Positions 48,743 through 57,221 of a DNA stretch of 64,000 bases are shown piece by piece (positions within the stretch are counted from its first letter, which is position 1; the number at the start of each line of letters is the position of its first letter). A program made the translations under genes and the position numbers. The notes under the pieces are model-generated. The model had not been told where the DNA came from, made no database searches, and worked only from the letters and a program-made list of their open reading frames with translations. The DNA lies in the IMG/VR virus record IMGVR_UViG_3300038441_001651, positions 1 to 64,000 of that record. One strand, written 5' to 3'. The stretch comes from a virus.

Positions 48743-49098
48743 CCGACAGTATGCTCGAAACCTTACAAGATAAGTGTCGTTTACCCTGGACCAGGTGCCA
48801 GATGGTCAAGATGGTCAGTCTTTACCTGGAAGAGGGTAAAAGCTGCAGGGAGATTGCCAAGTTGTATGGGATCTCCTACAACACCTGCCGTAGGATGCTT
48901 TCCATCCTGGGCGTCGAATTCCGTACCTCTGGTACATTCCAACGAAAATTTACCGACGAAGACGAGAAGTTCTTCCTTCGTTGTAACCGTCGCGGACTTT
49001 CCGTGACCGATTTAGCGACAGTCAAACAAGTGACCGTCGAAACCATGAACAAAAGTCTGCGCCGTGCGCGCATCAAGGAATATAAATGTCCAACCTGA
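48739..49098 (+). CDS. HTH protein related to resolvase/transposase helix-turn-helix, 119 aa
   Basis: MVSLYLEEGKSCREIAKLYGISYNTCRRML (about residues 18-47) is a clear recognition helix-turn-helix of the Hin/Trp type; a second similar unit is GLSVTDLATVKQVTVETMNKSL near residue 85. GTG 48739 overlaps the previous stop; ATG 48697 and 48751 are alternatives. Probably a DNA-binding regulator rather than an enzyme, as no catalytic domain is attached. Confidence 0.66.
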   Translation: MTDSMLETLQDKCRLPWTRCQMVKMVSLYLEEGKSCREIAKLYGISYNTCRRMLSILGVEFRTSGTFQRKFTDEDEKFFLRCNRRGLSVTDLATVKQVTVETMNKSLRRARIKEYKCPT

Positions 49099-49448
49099 AA
49101 AACCTCCCGATCAGCTTGAAAATTGCTGACGAATTCCTGGCCAGTTTCGAAAAAGACCCGGCTGTAATGGCTGCTGCGGCCCGCGCACTCATGGATGAGG
49201 TCAAACGTGCTCGCCAGGTGCTCACCGACGGCTACAACCGCAAAGAGCTGACCGTGTGTAACGGCAAGCTGGGTTATGTCGACCCGAAGGATGCTGCGCG
49301 CTTCCTATCGGATGAAATCCCGCGCCTCACCATCTACCGTAAGAAGAAGTCGGCGCATAACATGGCTCTCTTCTACCCGAAACCCCCCCGTTTCTACCTG
49401 GAGAACCAGGCCAAGGCGAAACCAGCCCGTAAAGGGGTGAAGCGTTAA
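49086..49448 (+). CDS. Hypothetical protein, 120 aa
   Basis: MSNLKNLPISLKIADEFL, helical, then KELTVCNGKLGYVDPKDAARFLSD, and a basic C-terminus (AKAKPARKGVKR). It overlaps the previous gene by 13 bases and the next by one. No known family is recognised; the basic tail suggests nucleic acid contact. Confidence 0.63.
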   Translation: MSNLKNLPISLKIADEFLASFEKDPAVMAAAARALMDEVKRARQVLTDGYNRKELTVCNGKLGYVDPKDAARFLSDEIPRLTIYRKKKSAHNMALFYPKPPRFYLENQAKAKPARKGVKR

Positions 49449-49636
49449 TGGCTCGCCCGTCGTACATCCGCCACGTCAAGATCCGTTCCGAACAACTGCG
49501 GGCCATGCTGCATGAAGCCTGGAAACTGGGCAACGAGTCGTATGAGATTCACGAACAGCCTGCCGGTGAAGTTGAACGCCGTGGGCACGTCCTGGACATC
49601 ATGTTGAAGGCCGGCCTGGCCGAAATGAAGGAGTAA
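49448..49636 (+). CDS. Hypothetical protein, 62 aa
   Basis: Small basic-to-acidic helical protein MARPSYIRHVKIRSEQLRAML, ending LKAGLAEMKE. One-base overlap with the upstream stop (TAATG). Packed in the small-gene run; function unknown. Confidence 0.6.
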   Translation: MARPSYIRHVKIRSEQLRAMLHEAWKLGNESYEIHEQPAGEVERRGHVLDIMLKAGLAEMKE

Positions 49637-49639
49637 ACC

Positions 49640-49963
49640 ATGTGGGTAATCCGTGACAGTGACGGCGCAGAAACCCTGCATGCCATCTACCCAGAATGGG
49701 CCAAAGACTTGGAACACCTAACGGTCACCGAATTGGTACCGAAAGCGTTGTACTCGGCCGTGGCCGAAGAGCTGGCAGAGGTTAAGAAAGAGTTGACCAC
49801 AGCACAGGCCTTGGCCAGGCAGCACATGCGAGCAATGCGTCAGCGTGGTGAGCGTATGCGGGAAATCGAAGCCTGCAACAACAAGTACTACGGCTTGCTG
49901 CAGCAATACAACCTCATCGGGAAACCGCTCGATGATTCACCCATCATCAGAGAAAAAGTCTGA
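49640..49963 (+). CDS. Hypothetical coiled-coil protein, 107 aa
   Basis: MWVIRDSDGAETLHAIYPEW, then a long coiled coil (SAVAEELAEVKKELTTAQAL and on to about residue 85), ending PLDDSPIIREKV. GGAG before ATG 49640. It resembles small phage proteins pairing a short folded lead with an Ead-like coiled coil. No specific role. Confidence 0.62.
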   Translation: MWVIRDSDGAETLHAIYPEWAKDLEHLTVTELVPKALYSAVAEELAEVKKELTTAQALARQHMRAMRQRGERMREIEACNNKYYGLLQQYNLIGKPLDDSPIIREKV

Positions 49964-49975
49964 TAAGGACCAGAT

Positions 49976-50188
49976 ATGCATCAGGTTATCCAACCGGTGC
50001 ACAATCCTGTCTTCCCTGTGTACGACGACCTCCATGACGTGATCATGGAGGCCTCGTATGCCTTGGATGACGGTTTGCTCACCACCAACCATTTACGCCA
50101 GCTGTTCGGCAGCTACCACAACACCCTTATTGCCAAGATGACTGCGGCTGATCAAGGGAAGCCTCAACCACCCGTGCCATCTGGTTGA
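49976..50188 (+). CDS. Hypothetical protein, 70 aa
   Basis: MHQVIQPVHNPVFPVYDD, then a helical part VIMEASYALDDGLLTTNHL and a Pro-rich end QPPVPSG. AAGGAC upstream. Its 3' end overlaps convergently with the end of the minus-strand gene at 50127 by 62 bases, so one or both tails may be under little constraint. Confidence 0.58.
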   Translation: MHQVIQPVHNPVFPVYDDLHDVIMEASYALDDGLLTTNHLRQLFGSYHNTLIAKMTAADQGKPQPPVPSG

Positions 50189-51047
50189 TACGCTCTTCCA
50201 AGCGTGCAATATCTTGCATGTGCTCGGAGCGCAACATCTCAAACTCCGAATTAACTGCTTGCCGAAGATCATTGAGCTGACGGTCTACTGATGCTTCAAG
50301 TGCTTGCACCTGCTCATCGGTGTAACCCTTGGCCCCTGTAACCTCACCCCGGATCTGCTGGGAAAGCTCGGCATACTTCTGATCCGTGTAACTCCACAAC
50401 TGATCCACTTGAGTCGTCTGGCTTTCAAACTTCGCATCCACTTTGTCCGCGTTCGTTTGCACCACCTTACCCAACTCATCGGTATGCGCCTTAGCGCGCT
50501 GTTCCGAAGCGTCAATCTGCGGTTGCCAGTTCTCAGGCGCCAAGCTGTTCAATGCAGCGTAGAGCTGCTCGATATGGTGCTGCATTTCAGCATTCGCTTG
50601 GTTTATGCGAACAACCTCAGCATCGGTATACCCTTTGGCCTCCAGCAGGCCCTGCTTGTCGCCATTGTCCACATAGACAGTCCAGCCTTCAGGCAACCCA
50701 GGACTTACACCAGAAGATCCCATACCGTACATAGGGAAAACGTCAATATCTCCTTTCACCATGGCTTGAGTAGGCAATTCGCCGGTGAGCATCGAACCAT
50801 AGACGCTCCAGCCACGCTGAAGCATTTGGTCGATTTGATGCACCATGGTGTCTTCACCCGTCTTGCTCACCAGGCGATACTGAGGCGCTGACGCCACCTT
50901 GCCTGTACGGATCATCAACTGGGCCGGCGTGCCGGAAACCAAGGTAGGTGATCCCACGAGCGCAAAACCGAGCTTGGCTGCGTTCTCAACCAGCTCATGC
51001 ATAGGCACTTGGCCAATTTTCTGAATGACGCGGATGTTTTCGTTCAT
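50127..51047 (-). CDS. Probable virion protein with coiled coil, 306 aa
   Basis: MNENIRVIQKIGQVPMHE, a folded domain to about residue 115, then two copies of a GYTDxxV turn (EAKGYTDAEVVRINQANAE; GAKGYTDEQVQALEASVD), each followed by a long coiled coil. This looks like a trimeric shaft, as in tail or head fibres. It is leftward in a rightward region, like the virion gp17 gene in N4. I infer a head-decoration or fibre role from topology and orientation; no receptor-binding tip is seen. Confidence 0.6.
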   Translation of the reverse strand: MNENIRVIQKIGQVPMHELVENAAKLGFALVGSPTLVSGTPAQLMIRTGKVASAPQYRLVSKTGEDTMVHQIDQMLQRGWSVYGSMLTGELPTQAMVKGDIDVFPMYGMGSSGVSPGLPEGWTVYVDNGDKQGLLEAKGYTDAEVVRINQANAEMQHHIEQLYAALNSLAPENWQPQIDASEQRAKAHTDELGKVVQTNADKVDAKFESQTTQVDQLWSYTDQKYAELSQQIRGEVTGAKGYTDEQVQALEASVDRQLNDLRQAVNSEFEMLRSEHMQDIARLEERINQMARVVEASLDQPQSSWQ

Positions 51048-51064
51048 GTTATTCCCCCGGGTAA

Positions 51065-51092
51065 AAGAAAACCGCCAAAAGGCGGTTTTCTT
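51065..51092. terminator. Bidirectional terminator between two leftward genes
   Basis: Twelve-pair inverted repeat 51065-51076 with 51081-51092 and AAAA loop; T-rich end on both strands. It would cut the transcript between the 172-aa and 306-aa genes. Confidence 0.85.
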
Positions 51093-51128
51093 CGGCACGT
51101 CAGTTTGGGTTGAACCCACCTCCCCCAT

Positions 51129-51647
51129 TTACGGGGCAGTAGCACCCTTTCCCACAATCACTTGGTTCAGAAGAACCTGAGTAGTAGCATGCTGAGCGTT
51201 GTTGTGTGCTTCGCTGAGCTGGATGCGCAGCTCAGTGGCACGAGAACGTTCGGCATCCAGCGCCTGTTGCAGAGCCAGCTCGCGGCCCTTCGACGCTTGG
51301 TCTTGGATGTTGAAGTTGGTCGCGGCGAAGCCTTGCGAGATGGTGCCACTCAGACCACACAGGGCCAGAGCGTTGGCCGAAGCAGCGTCGGTCACGGCGT
51401 CTTTGACGGTACCGAAGCCAATGGCGTTGCCAGCACCCAGGCCAGCGATCATGCCCTGAGTTTGCTCGCGCTGGAAACCAGCGGCCAGCTGATTCAGGCT
51501 GTTGTTCATCTGGTCAGGGGTAACAGCACCGGATTGACCGTTGTTACCGCGGCCGCCACCGAAGATACCGTTTTCGCCCAGCAGGAGGCCAGCAACACCG
51601 GCAGCCAGAGGACCCCAGGCGGAAGTTTCAGTTTTGGTGTCAGACAT
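51129..51647 (-). CDS. Gly/Ala-rich probable virion protein, 172 aa
   Basis: Start MSDTKTETSAWGPLAAG at ATG 51647 with AAGGA seven bases upstream; an in-frame TTG at 51806 would add 53 residues but lies in a control palindrome. The sequence has GPLAAGVAGLLLGENGIFGG, Gly-rich repeats, and helical DQMNNSLNQLAAGF and coiled LQQALDAERSRATELRIQL. It pairs with the next leftward gene, suggesting virion or head decoration. No family recognised. Confidence 0.6.
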   Translation of the reverse strand: MSDTKTETSAWGPLAAGVAGLLLGENGIFGGGRGNNGQSGAVTPDQMNNSLNQLAAGFQREQTQGMIAGLGAGNAIGFGTVKDAVTDAASANALALCGLSGTISQGFAATNFNIQDQASKGRELALQQALDAERSRATELRIQLSEAHNNAQHATTQVLLNQVIVGKGATAP

Positions 51648-51805
51648 GTCTACATCCTTCTCTTTGGTTTGGGACTGCATTGTTTCGGCAGGTGCCTCAA
51701 CCGAAGTTGCGCTTGCTGCCTGACTTTGCAGGTGATTAGCCCGGCGTTCCCGGGCTCGTTGCTCTAAAGCGGCGAGATCCACGATCACCCCTTGCCAATT
51801 GTGCA

Positions 51806-51819
51806 AGACAGGATTGTCT
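51806..51819. promoter_or_regulatory. Possible operator palindrome
   Basis: AGACA-GGAT-TGTCT, a two-fold symmetric site in the divergent gap 51648-51865 between the leftward virion-like genes and the ribbon-helix-helix gene. It could be the operator of that regulator; the gap holds no other clear gene. Confidence 0.35.
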
Positions 51820-51865
51820 CGCTGCGGCTATCATATGGCCTCCATGTCTTACGGAAAAACCAACT

Positions 51866-52048
51866 ATGGCCAAGAAAGCGGGGCGACCCCTGTTATATGA
51901 GTTCGAAGACAACCCAATGAAGGTGTTTTCGGTGCGATTGAACGTAGTACAAGAGCGTGACGCACTGAAGCTCGGCGGAGGCAGTCTAAGCGATGGCATC
52001 CGTAAAGCATTGGAATTCGCAATTCAAAATAAGGGGAAAATTGCATGA
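51866..52048 (+). CDS. Ribbon-helix-helix-like regulator, 60 aa
   Basis: The strand VFSVRLNVVQ and following helices GGGSLSDGIRKALEFAI have the layout of a CopG/Arc DNA-binding ribbon-helix-helix, and the length (60) fits. Basic N-terminus MAKKAGRPLL resembles an AT-hook-like GRP motif. It faces a divergent promoter region with a palindrome at 51806, so autoregulation or control of the leftward pair is plausible. Overlaps the next gene by four bases. Confidence 0.62.
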   Translation: MAKKAGRPLLYEFEDNPMKVFSVRLNVVQERDALKLGGGSLSDGIRKALEFAIQNKGKIA

Positions 52049-52371
52049 ACATGCAGCAACTGTTACCAATTATTTCTCAAGTGGTCGGCCGTGATGTTTC
52101 CGGTGAGGTGAACTTGTTCATCCGCTCCCGTGAAGCCCTCGGACGTGCACTTAATCCAGAAGGTCAACGGTTTGTGCTGGGCCATTGGCGCCAGCTGCCA
52201 GACTTCCTGGAATCCCAGGCTGGACGTGATGCAATGATCGCATTCATCAACTCCTGGATCGTCGGAACCTACCCGCAACTCGCTCCACCGCCTCAAACCA
52301 CCGTACCTCAACTGCAGGTGCCGGAAATCCCGGCCATTGCACCAGAACCCCCATCCGCTCTATTGAGCTAA
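52045..52371 (+). CDS. Hypothetical protein, 108 aa
   Basis: MNMQQLLPIISQVVGRDV, helical to about residue 75 (SQAGRDAMIAFINSWIV), then a Pro-rich tail (APPPQTTVPQLQVPEIPAIAP). ATGA overlap with the regulator gene and a terminator just after it, so the two form a unit. The folded helical part and flexible tail could serve as an adaptor. Unknown function. Confidence 0.6.
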   Translation: MNMQQLLPIISQVVGRDVSGEVNLFIRSREALGRALNPEGQRFVLGHWRQLPDFLESQAGRDAMIAFINSWIVGTYPQLAPPPQTTVPQLQVPEIPAIAPEPPSALLS

Positions 52372-52373
52372 AC

Positions 52374-52398
52374 AAAACCCCGCTTCGGCGGGGTTTTT
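52374..52398. terminator. Strong UUCG-loop terminator
   Basis: AAAACCCCGC, loop TTCG, GCGGGGTTTT with five T. Separates the regulator unit from the AAA ATPase genes. Confidence 0.9.
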
Positions 52399-52415
52399 CA
52401 TTTCTAGGATCTACT

Positions 52416-53243
52416 ATGTCCGCCAAAACTGTTGAGCAAGTCCGTCGTGTGCTTGAAATTCACCAAACCAGTGAAGCGAAGATCAGGCCTCACTTCTTCC
52501 TAACTGGCCCGTCCGGCTCGGGCAAGACCTACAACATCCAGGCCATCTGCGATCAGCTGATGCTGCCGATGTTTGAAATCAACTGCGCTGCCCTGACCAA
52601 GGAAGGCATCTCCGGCAATTCCCTGTCCAAGGCTCTCGCGCCGGTGGCGCAGTCGGCCTTTGGCCCGGCTGTGGTGTTCTTGGACGAATTCGACAAGATG
52701 TTCGTGCAAGGCAACAACAACGCTGTCCTGGCTGGTGATTCCACCTCGGCTATCCAGAATGAGCTGCTGAAGGTGCTGGAAGGTAAAACCACCAGCGTCT
52801 ACACCGGCAACTATGGCCAGTACGAGCAGATCACCATCGACCACTGCCTGTTCATCTTCGCCGGCGCTTTCAACGGCGAAGGGGATATCGACCTGGACCG
52901 CTTGCGCGCCTTCGGCATCAAGACCGAATTGCTCGGACGAGTGGGCCTTTCCTTCAACATGGAAAAGGTCAAACTGGCCGACCTCCTGGCAGCCGTAGAA
53001 ACCAGTGAATTGCTGGACAGCTACTGCAAGTTGTTCCCTGGCGCTGACCGCGACACTGTTGTCGCTGAGGTGCAGAAAGTGGTCTCCGATAACTACGAGA
53101 TGAACACGCTCGGCTATCGCCAGATCACCACCCTGATTCACCAGTACTTCATCAACGGTTCGCTGGCCAAGGCCAAGAAGCAACCGGTGTTCAACAAAGC
53201 TTTGACCCTCCCAACCCCTACCGACCTGTTCGACAACAACTAA
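52416..53243 (+). CDS. AAA+ ATPase, ClpX/RuvB-like core (275 aa)
   Basis: A 275-residue AAA+ ATPase with Walker A TGPSGSGKT (K37), Walker B VVFLDEFDKMF (DE), sensor-like FAGAFNG and an arginine-finger candidate in ELLGRVG, the ClpX-type order. In N4-like phages the cognate gene precedes a MoxR/VWA pair. It probably remodels a protein complex. Its ending TPTDLFDNN is acidic, recalling the SSB tip. Confident as AAA+; the client is unknown. Confidence 0.85.
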   Translation: MSAKTVEQVRRVLEIHQTSEAKIRPHFFLTGPSGSGKTYNIQAICDQLMLPMFEINCAALTKEGISGNSLSKALAPVAQSAFGPAVVFLDEFDKMFVQGNNNAVLAGDSTSAIQNELLKVLEGKTTSVYTGNYGQYEQITIDHCLFIFAGAFNGEGDIDLDRLRAFGIKTELLGRVGLSFNMEKVKLADLLAAVETSELLDSYCKLFPGADRDTVVAEVQKVVSDNYEMNTLGYRQITTLIHQYFINGSLAKAKKQPVFNKALTLPTPTDLFDNN

Positions 53244-53255
53244 GGAAAATTCCTC

Positions 53256-54320
53256 ATGTCTATGCTCAAAGACTTCGAAATCCCAATGGGCGAAGCCGCT
53301 CAACACGTCCGTGATTGCTTGCTGGCCAACCTGGTTCCAATCCTGCGCGGTAGCCCGGGCATCTCCAAATCCGCAGTGATCCACAGCATCGCCGAAGAGC
53401 TGAACCTGTGCATGATCGACATGCGCTTTGCTGGCTTCGACCCTACCGACATGAACGGCTTCCCCGGCCTTGACATGGCAGAAGGCATCGCCAAGTACTA
53501 CCCGCTGGAAGGCTTCCCTCTCGACACCGACGAGCTGCCAATCAACCCAAAAACCCAACAGCCGTACGCCGGCTGGCTGGTGTTCTGTGACGAGCTGACC
53601 TCGGCCCCTGAGATGGTTCAGGCTGCATCGTACAAGTTCTTCCTGGACCGCAAGGTGGGCCAGCGTAACCTGCACGAGAAGGCCTACATCTGCGCGGCCG
53701 GCAACCATGACGACGACCAGGCGGTAACCGTGGCCATGTCCACTGCGCTGATCTCTCGCCTGGTCAACCTGTCGGTTACCCACGACATGGATCACTGGCT
53801 GAAGTGGGCACAGAAGGGCAACATCCGCTCGTTGATCACCTCCTACCTGGAGTGGCGCCCGGAGGCCTTCTACACCTTCGACAACAAGAACCCGGACCAG
53901 CCGTTCGCGTGCCCACGTTCGTGGGAATTTGTGAACAAGCTGCTGGATGTGTGGAACGGCAACCCAATCGGTAAGCTGGCCCCCATTGCCGGCTGCGTCA
54001 ACTCCATCGCTGTCGAGTTCATCGCGTTCGCGGGCATGCGTGCCAACCTACCGAAGAAGTCCGAAGTACTGGCTGACCCGCTCAATGCCAAGCTGCCAGG
54101 TAACGGCGACCCAGGCCCGCTGTACGCACTGACTGGTGCGCTGGGTGACTGGTTCGAGCCGGACAACGCCGAAACCATGATGAAGTACATCAGCCGTATC
54201 CCGGCCGAGTACCAAATCGTGACCATGCGCAATATCACCCGCCGTCAAGGTATGGCGGTGCTGGGCAATCCGGCAGTAGCGGCGTGGATGAAAGCCAACG
54301 CCAGCGACTTCGTAGGCTAA
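53256..54320 (+). CDS. MoxR-like AAA+ ATPase (N4 gp24-like)
   Basis: A 354-residue MoxR-family chaperone ATPase. Walker A is RGSPGISKS (K38), followed by the family-typical FDPTDMNGFP, Walker B LVFCDELTSAP and sensor CAAGNHDDD. MoxR proteins act with a VWA-domain partner to install metal or remodel proteins; the VWA gene lies two genes downstream at 54784. It begins 12 bases after the first AAA+ gene, so the two could form mixed rings. Confidence 0.85.
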   Translation: MSMLKDFEIPMGEAAQHVRDCLLANLVPILRGSPGISKSAVIHSIAEELNLCMIDMRFAGFDPTDMNGFPGLDMAEGIAKYYPLEGFPLDTDELPINPKTQQPYAGWLVFCDELTSAPEMVQAASYKFFLDRKVGQRNLHEKAYICAAGNHDDDQAVTVAMSTALISRLVNLSVTHDMDHWLKWAQKGNIRSLITSYLEWRPEAFYTFDNKNPDQPFACPRSWEFVNKLLDVWNGNPIGKLAPIAGCVNSIAVEFIAFAGMRANLPKKSEVLADPLNAKLPGNGDPGPLYALTGALGDWFEPDNAETMMKYISRIPAEYQIVTMRNITRRQGMAVLGNPAVAAWMKANASDFVG

Positions 54321-54324
54321 GGCC

Positions 54325-54759
54325 ATGGCGCAGACTTACATAGCTGCGCCTGGGGAGGATCTGCAGCTGCTCCTGGATGCTATAGGGGCAGGTAGGGTCC
54401 AGGCCCAGCACAACGTTGATGATCTGGTGGTGTTGGTTTTGAACGGACATGCAGGTAAAAACCTGCAAGTGCTAAAAAAAGCCGGCCTTTCATTCAACTA
54501 TGCAAGTTTTGCCCATAAAACACCGTGTTCTGCCACAGAAGTAGGGCAGTGCCGCTATGGGCACGACGGCGAAGTGATGTTCCACAATCTTGTGCCTGAT
54601 CGGGAACTTTCCCAGGCCCTAGTGCGGTTGATAGACCGCAAAGAGTTTGACGGGCCCGAACTGTATCGCATTGTCCTCGTGTGCTGTGGTACCGAGTCCT
54701 GGGACAGCCGGCACGAAAACGGGCAGATGTACAAGATGCGCTGCCTACTCTCTGACTAA
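54325..54759 (+). CDS. Hypothetical protein between MoxR and VWA genes, 144 aa
   Basis: Unrecognised 144-residue protein. MAQTYIAAPGEDLQLLLD, then DDLVVLVLNGHAGKNLQV, a Cys/His-containing middle, and YRIVLVCCGTESWDSRH near the end. It is embedded between the MoxR and VWA genes, four bases after the former, so it may be a third component of that machine. No N4 equivalent is recognised from sequence. Confidence 0.62.
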   Translation: MAQTYIAAPGEDLQLLLDAIGAGRVQAQHNVDDLVVLVLNGHAGKNLQVLKKAGLSFNYASFAHKTPCSATEVGQCRYGHDGEVMFHNLVPDRELSQALVRLIDRKEFDGPELYRIVLVCCGTESWDSRHENGQMYKMRCLLSD

Positions 54760-54783
54760 CCAAACTGCCTTGGAGGCAAACCA

Positions 54784-55974
54784 ATGGAACAACATGCTGA
54801 ATTCTGGAAGGCTGTCACCAAGGCACGTCTTGACCTGATGCAAATGCCTAGTGCCACTTTTGTGACCACTCTGGCCCTGATGATGAAGCAGAAGGTAGAT
54901 GTCCCTGGCATCGACACTGCGGCCACTGATGGCTTGTCCATCTTCTACAACGCCAAGTTCTTCTTGTCCTTGCCCCGTAAACAGCGCTGCACCCTCATTG
55001 CCCACGAGGCCATGCACGCGGCCCTGGAGCACATGGTCTTGGCCAAGGAACACGGCATCACCCCAGAAATGCACCGCAAGTTCAACCGGGCAGCTGACTA
55101 CGTAATCAACGACTTCCTGGTGCAGGGCGGCTTTGAGCCTATCCCGAAGTGGTGCCACGACGTGAAGTACCGCGGCATGAGCACCCTGCAGGTGTACCGG
55201 CTGCTGGAAGACGAGCCTGAGCCTCCTGCCTCTAGTGGGGGTGGTGGAGGGCAAGGCGAAGGGGGAGAAAATCCTTTCGATGATCTGCTTCCGGCTGGTG
55301 TCAGCGAGCCAGACATGACCCCCGGGCAGGCTGCCCAGAAGATCCGTGGCAACATCACATCGGCGGCGGTAGCTGCCAAGATGAAGGATGGCGACAAGCC
55401 TGGGAGTATTCCGGCCGACGTTCAGGTGTTCCTGGACGGCCTGCTGAAGCCGAAATTGCCGATGGCTGCGCACCTGCGCAAGTTCTTCAACGCCATCGAC
55501 AAATCCAACTACAGCTGGCAGAAGCTGAACCGCCGGTTCTACCCTCAGCTGATGCCCGGCCTCAAGGGCAAGAAGTTGGGGCATATCGCCTTCGCCTTCG
55601 ACATGTCGTCCTCGGTCAGCGACTCGGACATCAAGCGCTACGTGACTGAGCTGATGGCCGTGGTGCGCAACCTCAAACCAGAGAAGATCACCCTGGTACA
55701 GTTCACCTGTGAGCTGAAGTCGGTACACAAGATCAAGTCGGTACAGGACCTGGCCAATATCGAGCTTCGCGGCCGGGGCGGTACCTGTATCGAGCCCCTG
55801 ATGGAATGGGCCAAGATCAACAAGCCCACGGCGCTCTGCGTCTTCACGGATGGCGAGTACCCGCATCCATCTTTCAACCCAGGTTGCCCTATCATGTGGA
55901 TGATCCATGGCTACTCCAAGGACAACTTCCACTGTGACTTCGGCACCACCATCCGCTTTGACGTGGAGGACTGA
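54784..55974 (+). CDS. VWA-domain protein with metallopeptidase-like N-terminus (N4 gp25-like)
   Basis: A 396-residue two-domain protein. Residues 70-80 hold AHEAMHAALEH (H74-E75, H78), an HExxH motif in the predicted metallopeptidase domain seen in VWA-like phage and bacterial proteins. After a Gly/Glu linker (residues about 140-165), the VWA domain has MIDAS FDMSSSVS (D273, S275, S277), GGTCIEP and VFTDGEYP (D356). Works with the MoxR ATPase at 53256. Role in phage biology is unknown but the set is conserved in N4 relatives. Overlaps the helicase gene by one base. Confidence 0.85.
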   Translation: MEQHAEFWKAVTKARLDLMQMPSATFVTTLALMMKQKVDVPGIDTAATDGLSIFYNAKFFLSLPRKQRCTLIAHEAMHAALEHMVLAKEHGITPEMHRKFNRAADYVINDFLVQGGFEPIPKWCHDVKYRGMSTLQVYRLLEDEPEPPASSGGGGGQGEGGENPFDDLLPAGVSEPDMTPGQAAQKIRGNITSAAVAAKMKDGDKPGSIPADVQVFLDGLLKPKLPMAAHLRKFFNAIDKSNYSWQKLNRRFYPQLMPGLKGKKLGHIAFAFDMSSSVSDSDIKRYVTELMAVVRNLKPEKITLVQFTCELKSVHKIKSVQDLANIELRGRGGTCIEPLMEWAKINKPTALCVFTDGEYPHPSFNPGCPIMWMIHGYSKDNFHCDFGTTIRFDVED

Positions 55975-57221
55975 TGAGTGAGTTAATCCTGACCCCCAGC
56001 CAAGAGCGGGGCTACGACAAGTTCCAATCGTTCTACCTCGACCCGTCGCAGACAGTCATGCTGCTCAAGGGTTACTCTGGCACCGGCAAGACCACCTTGG
56101 TGAAGCGTTTTCTGCAGGATATTCCGCAGATGGACGCGATGGCCAAGTTGATCGCGCCGGACTACCGACCGCAGAAGATTATTCTCGCGGCCACCACAAA
56201 CCAGGCAGCTGAGGCATTTGCCCTCGCTGTCGACTACAAGTACGAGGTTCGTACCATTCACTCGGTGTGCGAGCTTCGCTTGCAGACCAACTACAAAACC
56301 GGGGAGAAATCCCTGATGCCGTATGGTGACGGGGTAGAAGATGCACTCATCTTCTGCGACGAAGCCAGTTTCGTAGACAAGAAGCTGCTGGGGTTGATCC
56401 TCAAGCAAATCAAGCGCTGCAAGATCGTCTTCATGGGAGATCCGGCTCAGCTGACACCTGTGGAAGACGATCACATGCCAGTGTTCCTGATGAACGCCTG
56501 CGAGGTCGAACTGACCGATCTGGTGCGCTTCGAAGGTGGAATCATGCAGAACCTCATGGGTAACCTGCGTGCTGCCGTCATGGAAGGCAACTGGTCGAAG
56601 TTTCCGCTGGTCCCTGGGGTTATTGATCGAGTTGATCGCCAAGCCTTCATGGGAGCGGCTGAGACGCTCTTTCGTGCCCCGGACTCAGGGCAAGTGAAGA
56701 TTCTGGCCTACACCAACGACCGTGTGGTGAAGTACAACAACTTCCTGTCCCGCAGCATCCTAGGTACCGCAGAACCTCAGGCAGGTCAGCATATGCTGGT
56801 CAACGAGGCGGTGAACAACAGCGCCAGCCGGTGCACCAACAACGAAGAGGTGACCATCGAATCCATCGAGCCGGCTACCTCTCACGGGGTCGCAGGGTAC
56901 GAAATCGTGTTCCGCGGCAAGGGGGGTTACTACTTCATGCCCAAGGCACGAGGGAAGAAGATGGAGGCCCATCGCCGCGCCTCTATGGAGGACGATTGGG
57001 AAGCCATGAAGGAGATCCTGGATACCTGGATCGACTTGCGCCCGGCGTTCGCCCAGACAGTCAACAAGTCGCAGGGTTCCACCTACGACATTGGTTTGAT
57101 CGATCTGGACGACATCTGCGGCCATGCCCGCACACTGGAACAGCTGGCCCGGCTGCTTTACGTCGCACTTAGCCGGTTCCGTAAACGCATCATCTTGACC
57201 GGAGACCTTCGGAGGAAATAA
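55974..57221 (+). CDS. DNA helicase, Dda/RecD2-like (N4 gp37-like)
   Basis: SF1 5'-3' helicase of 415 residues. Motif I GYSGTGKTT (K39), motif II IFCDEASF, motif III MGDPAQLTPVED, a hook-like insert, motif V VNKSQGSTYD and motif VI YVALSRFRK are all visible in the right order. It likely unwinds DNA ahead of, or loads, the replisome. Starts at ATG overlapping the VWA stop and ends with a one-base overlap to the next gene. Confidence 0.9.
   Translation: MSELILTPSQERGYDKFQSFYLDPSQTVMLLKGYSGTGKTTLVKRFLQDIPQMDAMAKLIAPDYRPQKIILAATTNQAAEAFALAVDYKYEVRTIHSVCELRLQTNYKTGEKSLMPYGDGVEDALIFCDEASFVDKKLLGLILKQIKRCKIVFMGDPAQLTPVEDDHMPVFLMNACEVELTDLVRFEGGIMQNLMGNLRAAVMEGNWSKFPLVPGVIDRVDRQAFMGAAETLFRAPDSGQVKILAYTNDRVVKYNNFLSRSILGTAEPQAGQHMLVNEAVNNSASRCTNNEEVTIESIEPATSHGVAGYEIVFRGKGGYYFMPKARGKKMEAHRRASMEDDWEAMKEILDTWIDLRPAFAQTVNKSQGSTYDIGLIDLDDICGHARTLEQLARLLYVALSRFRKRIILTGDLRRK

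Noticed and set aside
52416-55974. The AAA/MoxR/VWA set as an anti-phage defence island carried by the phage
   Set aside because: It sits in the core replication order, and MoxR/VWA-type genes are conserved across N4-like phages, so it is more likely a housekeeping complex.
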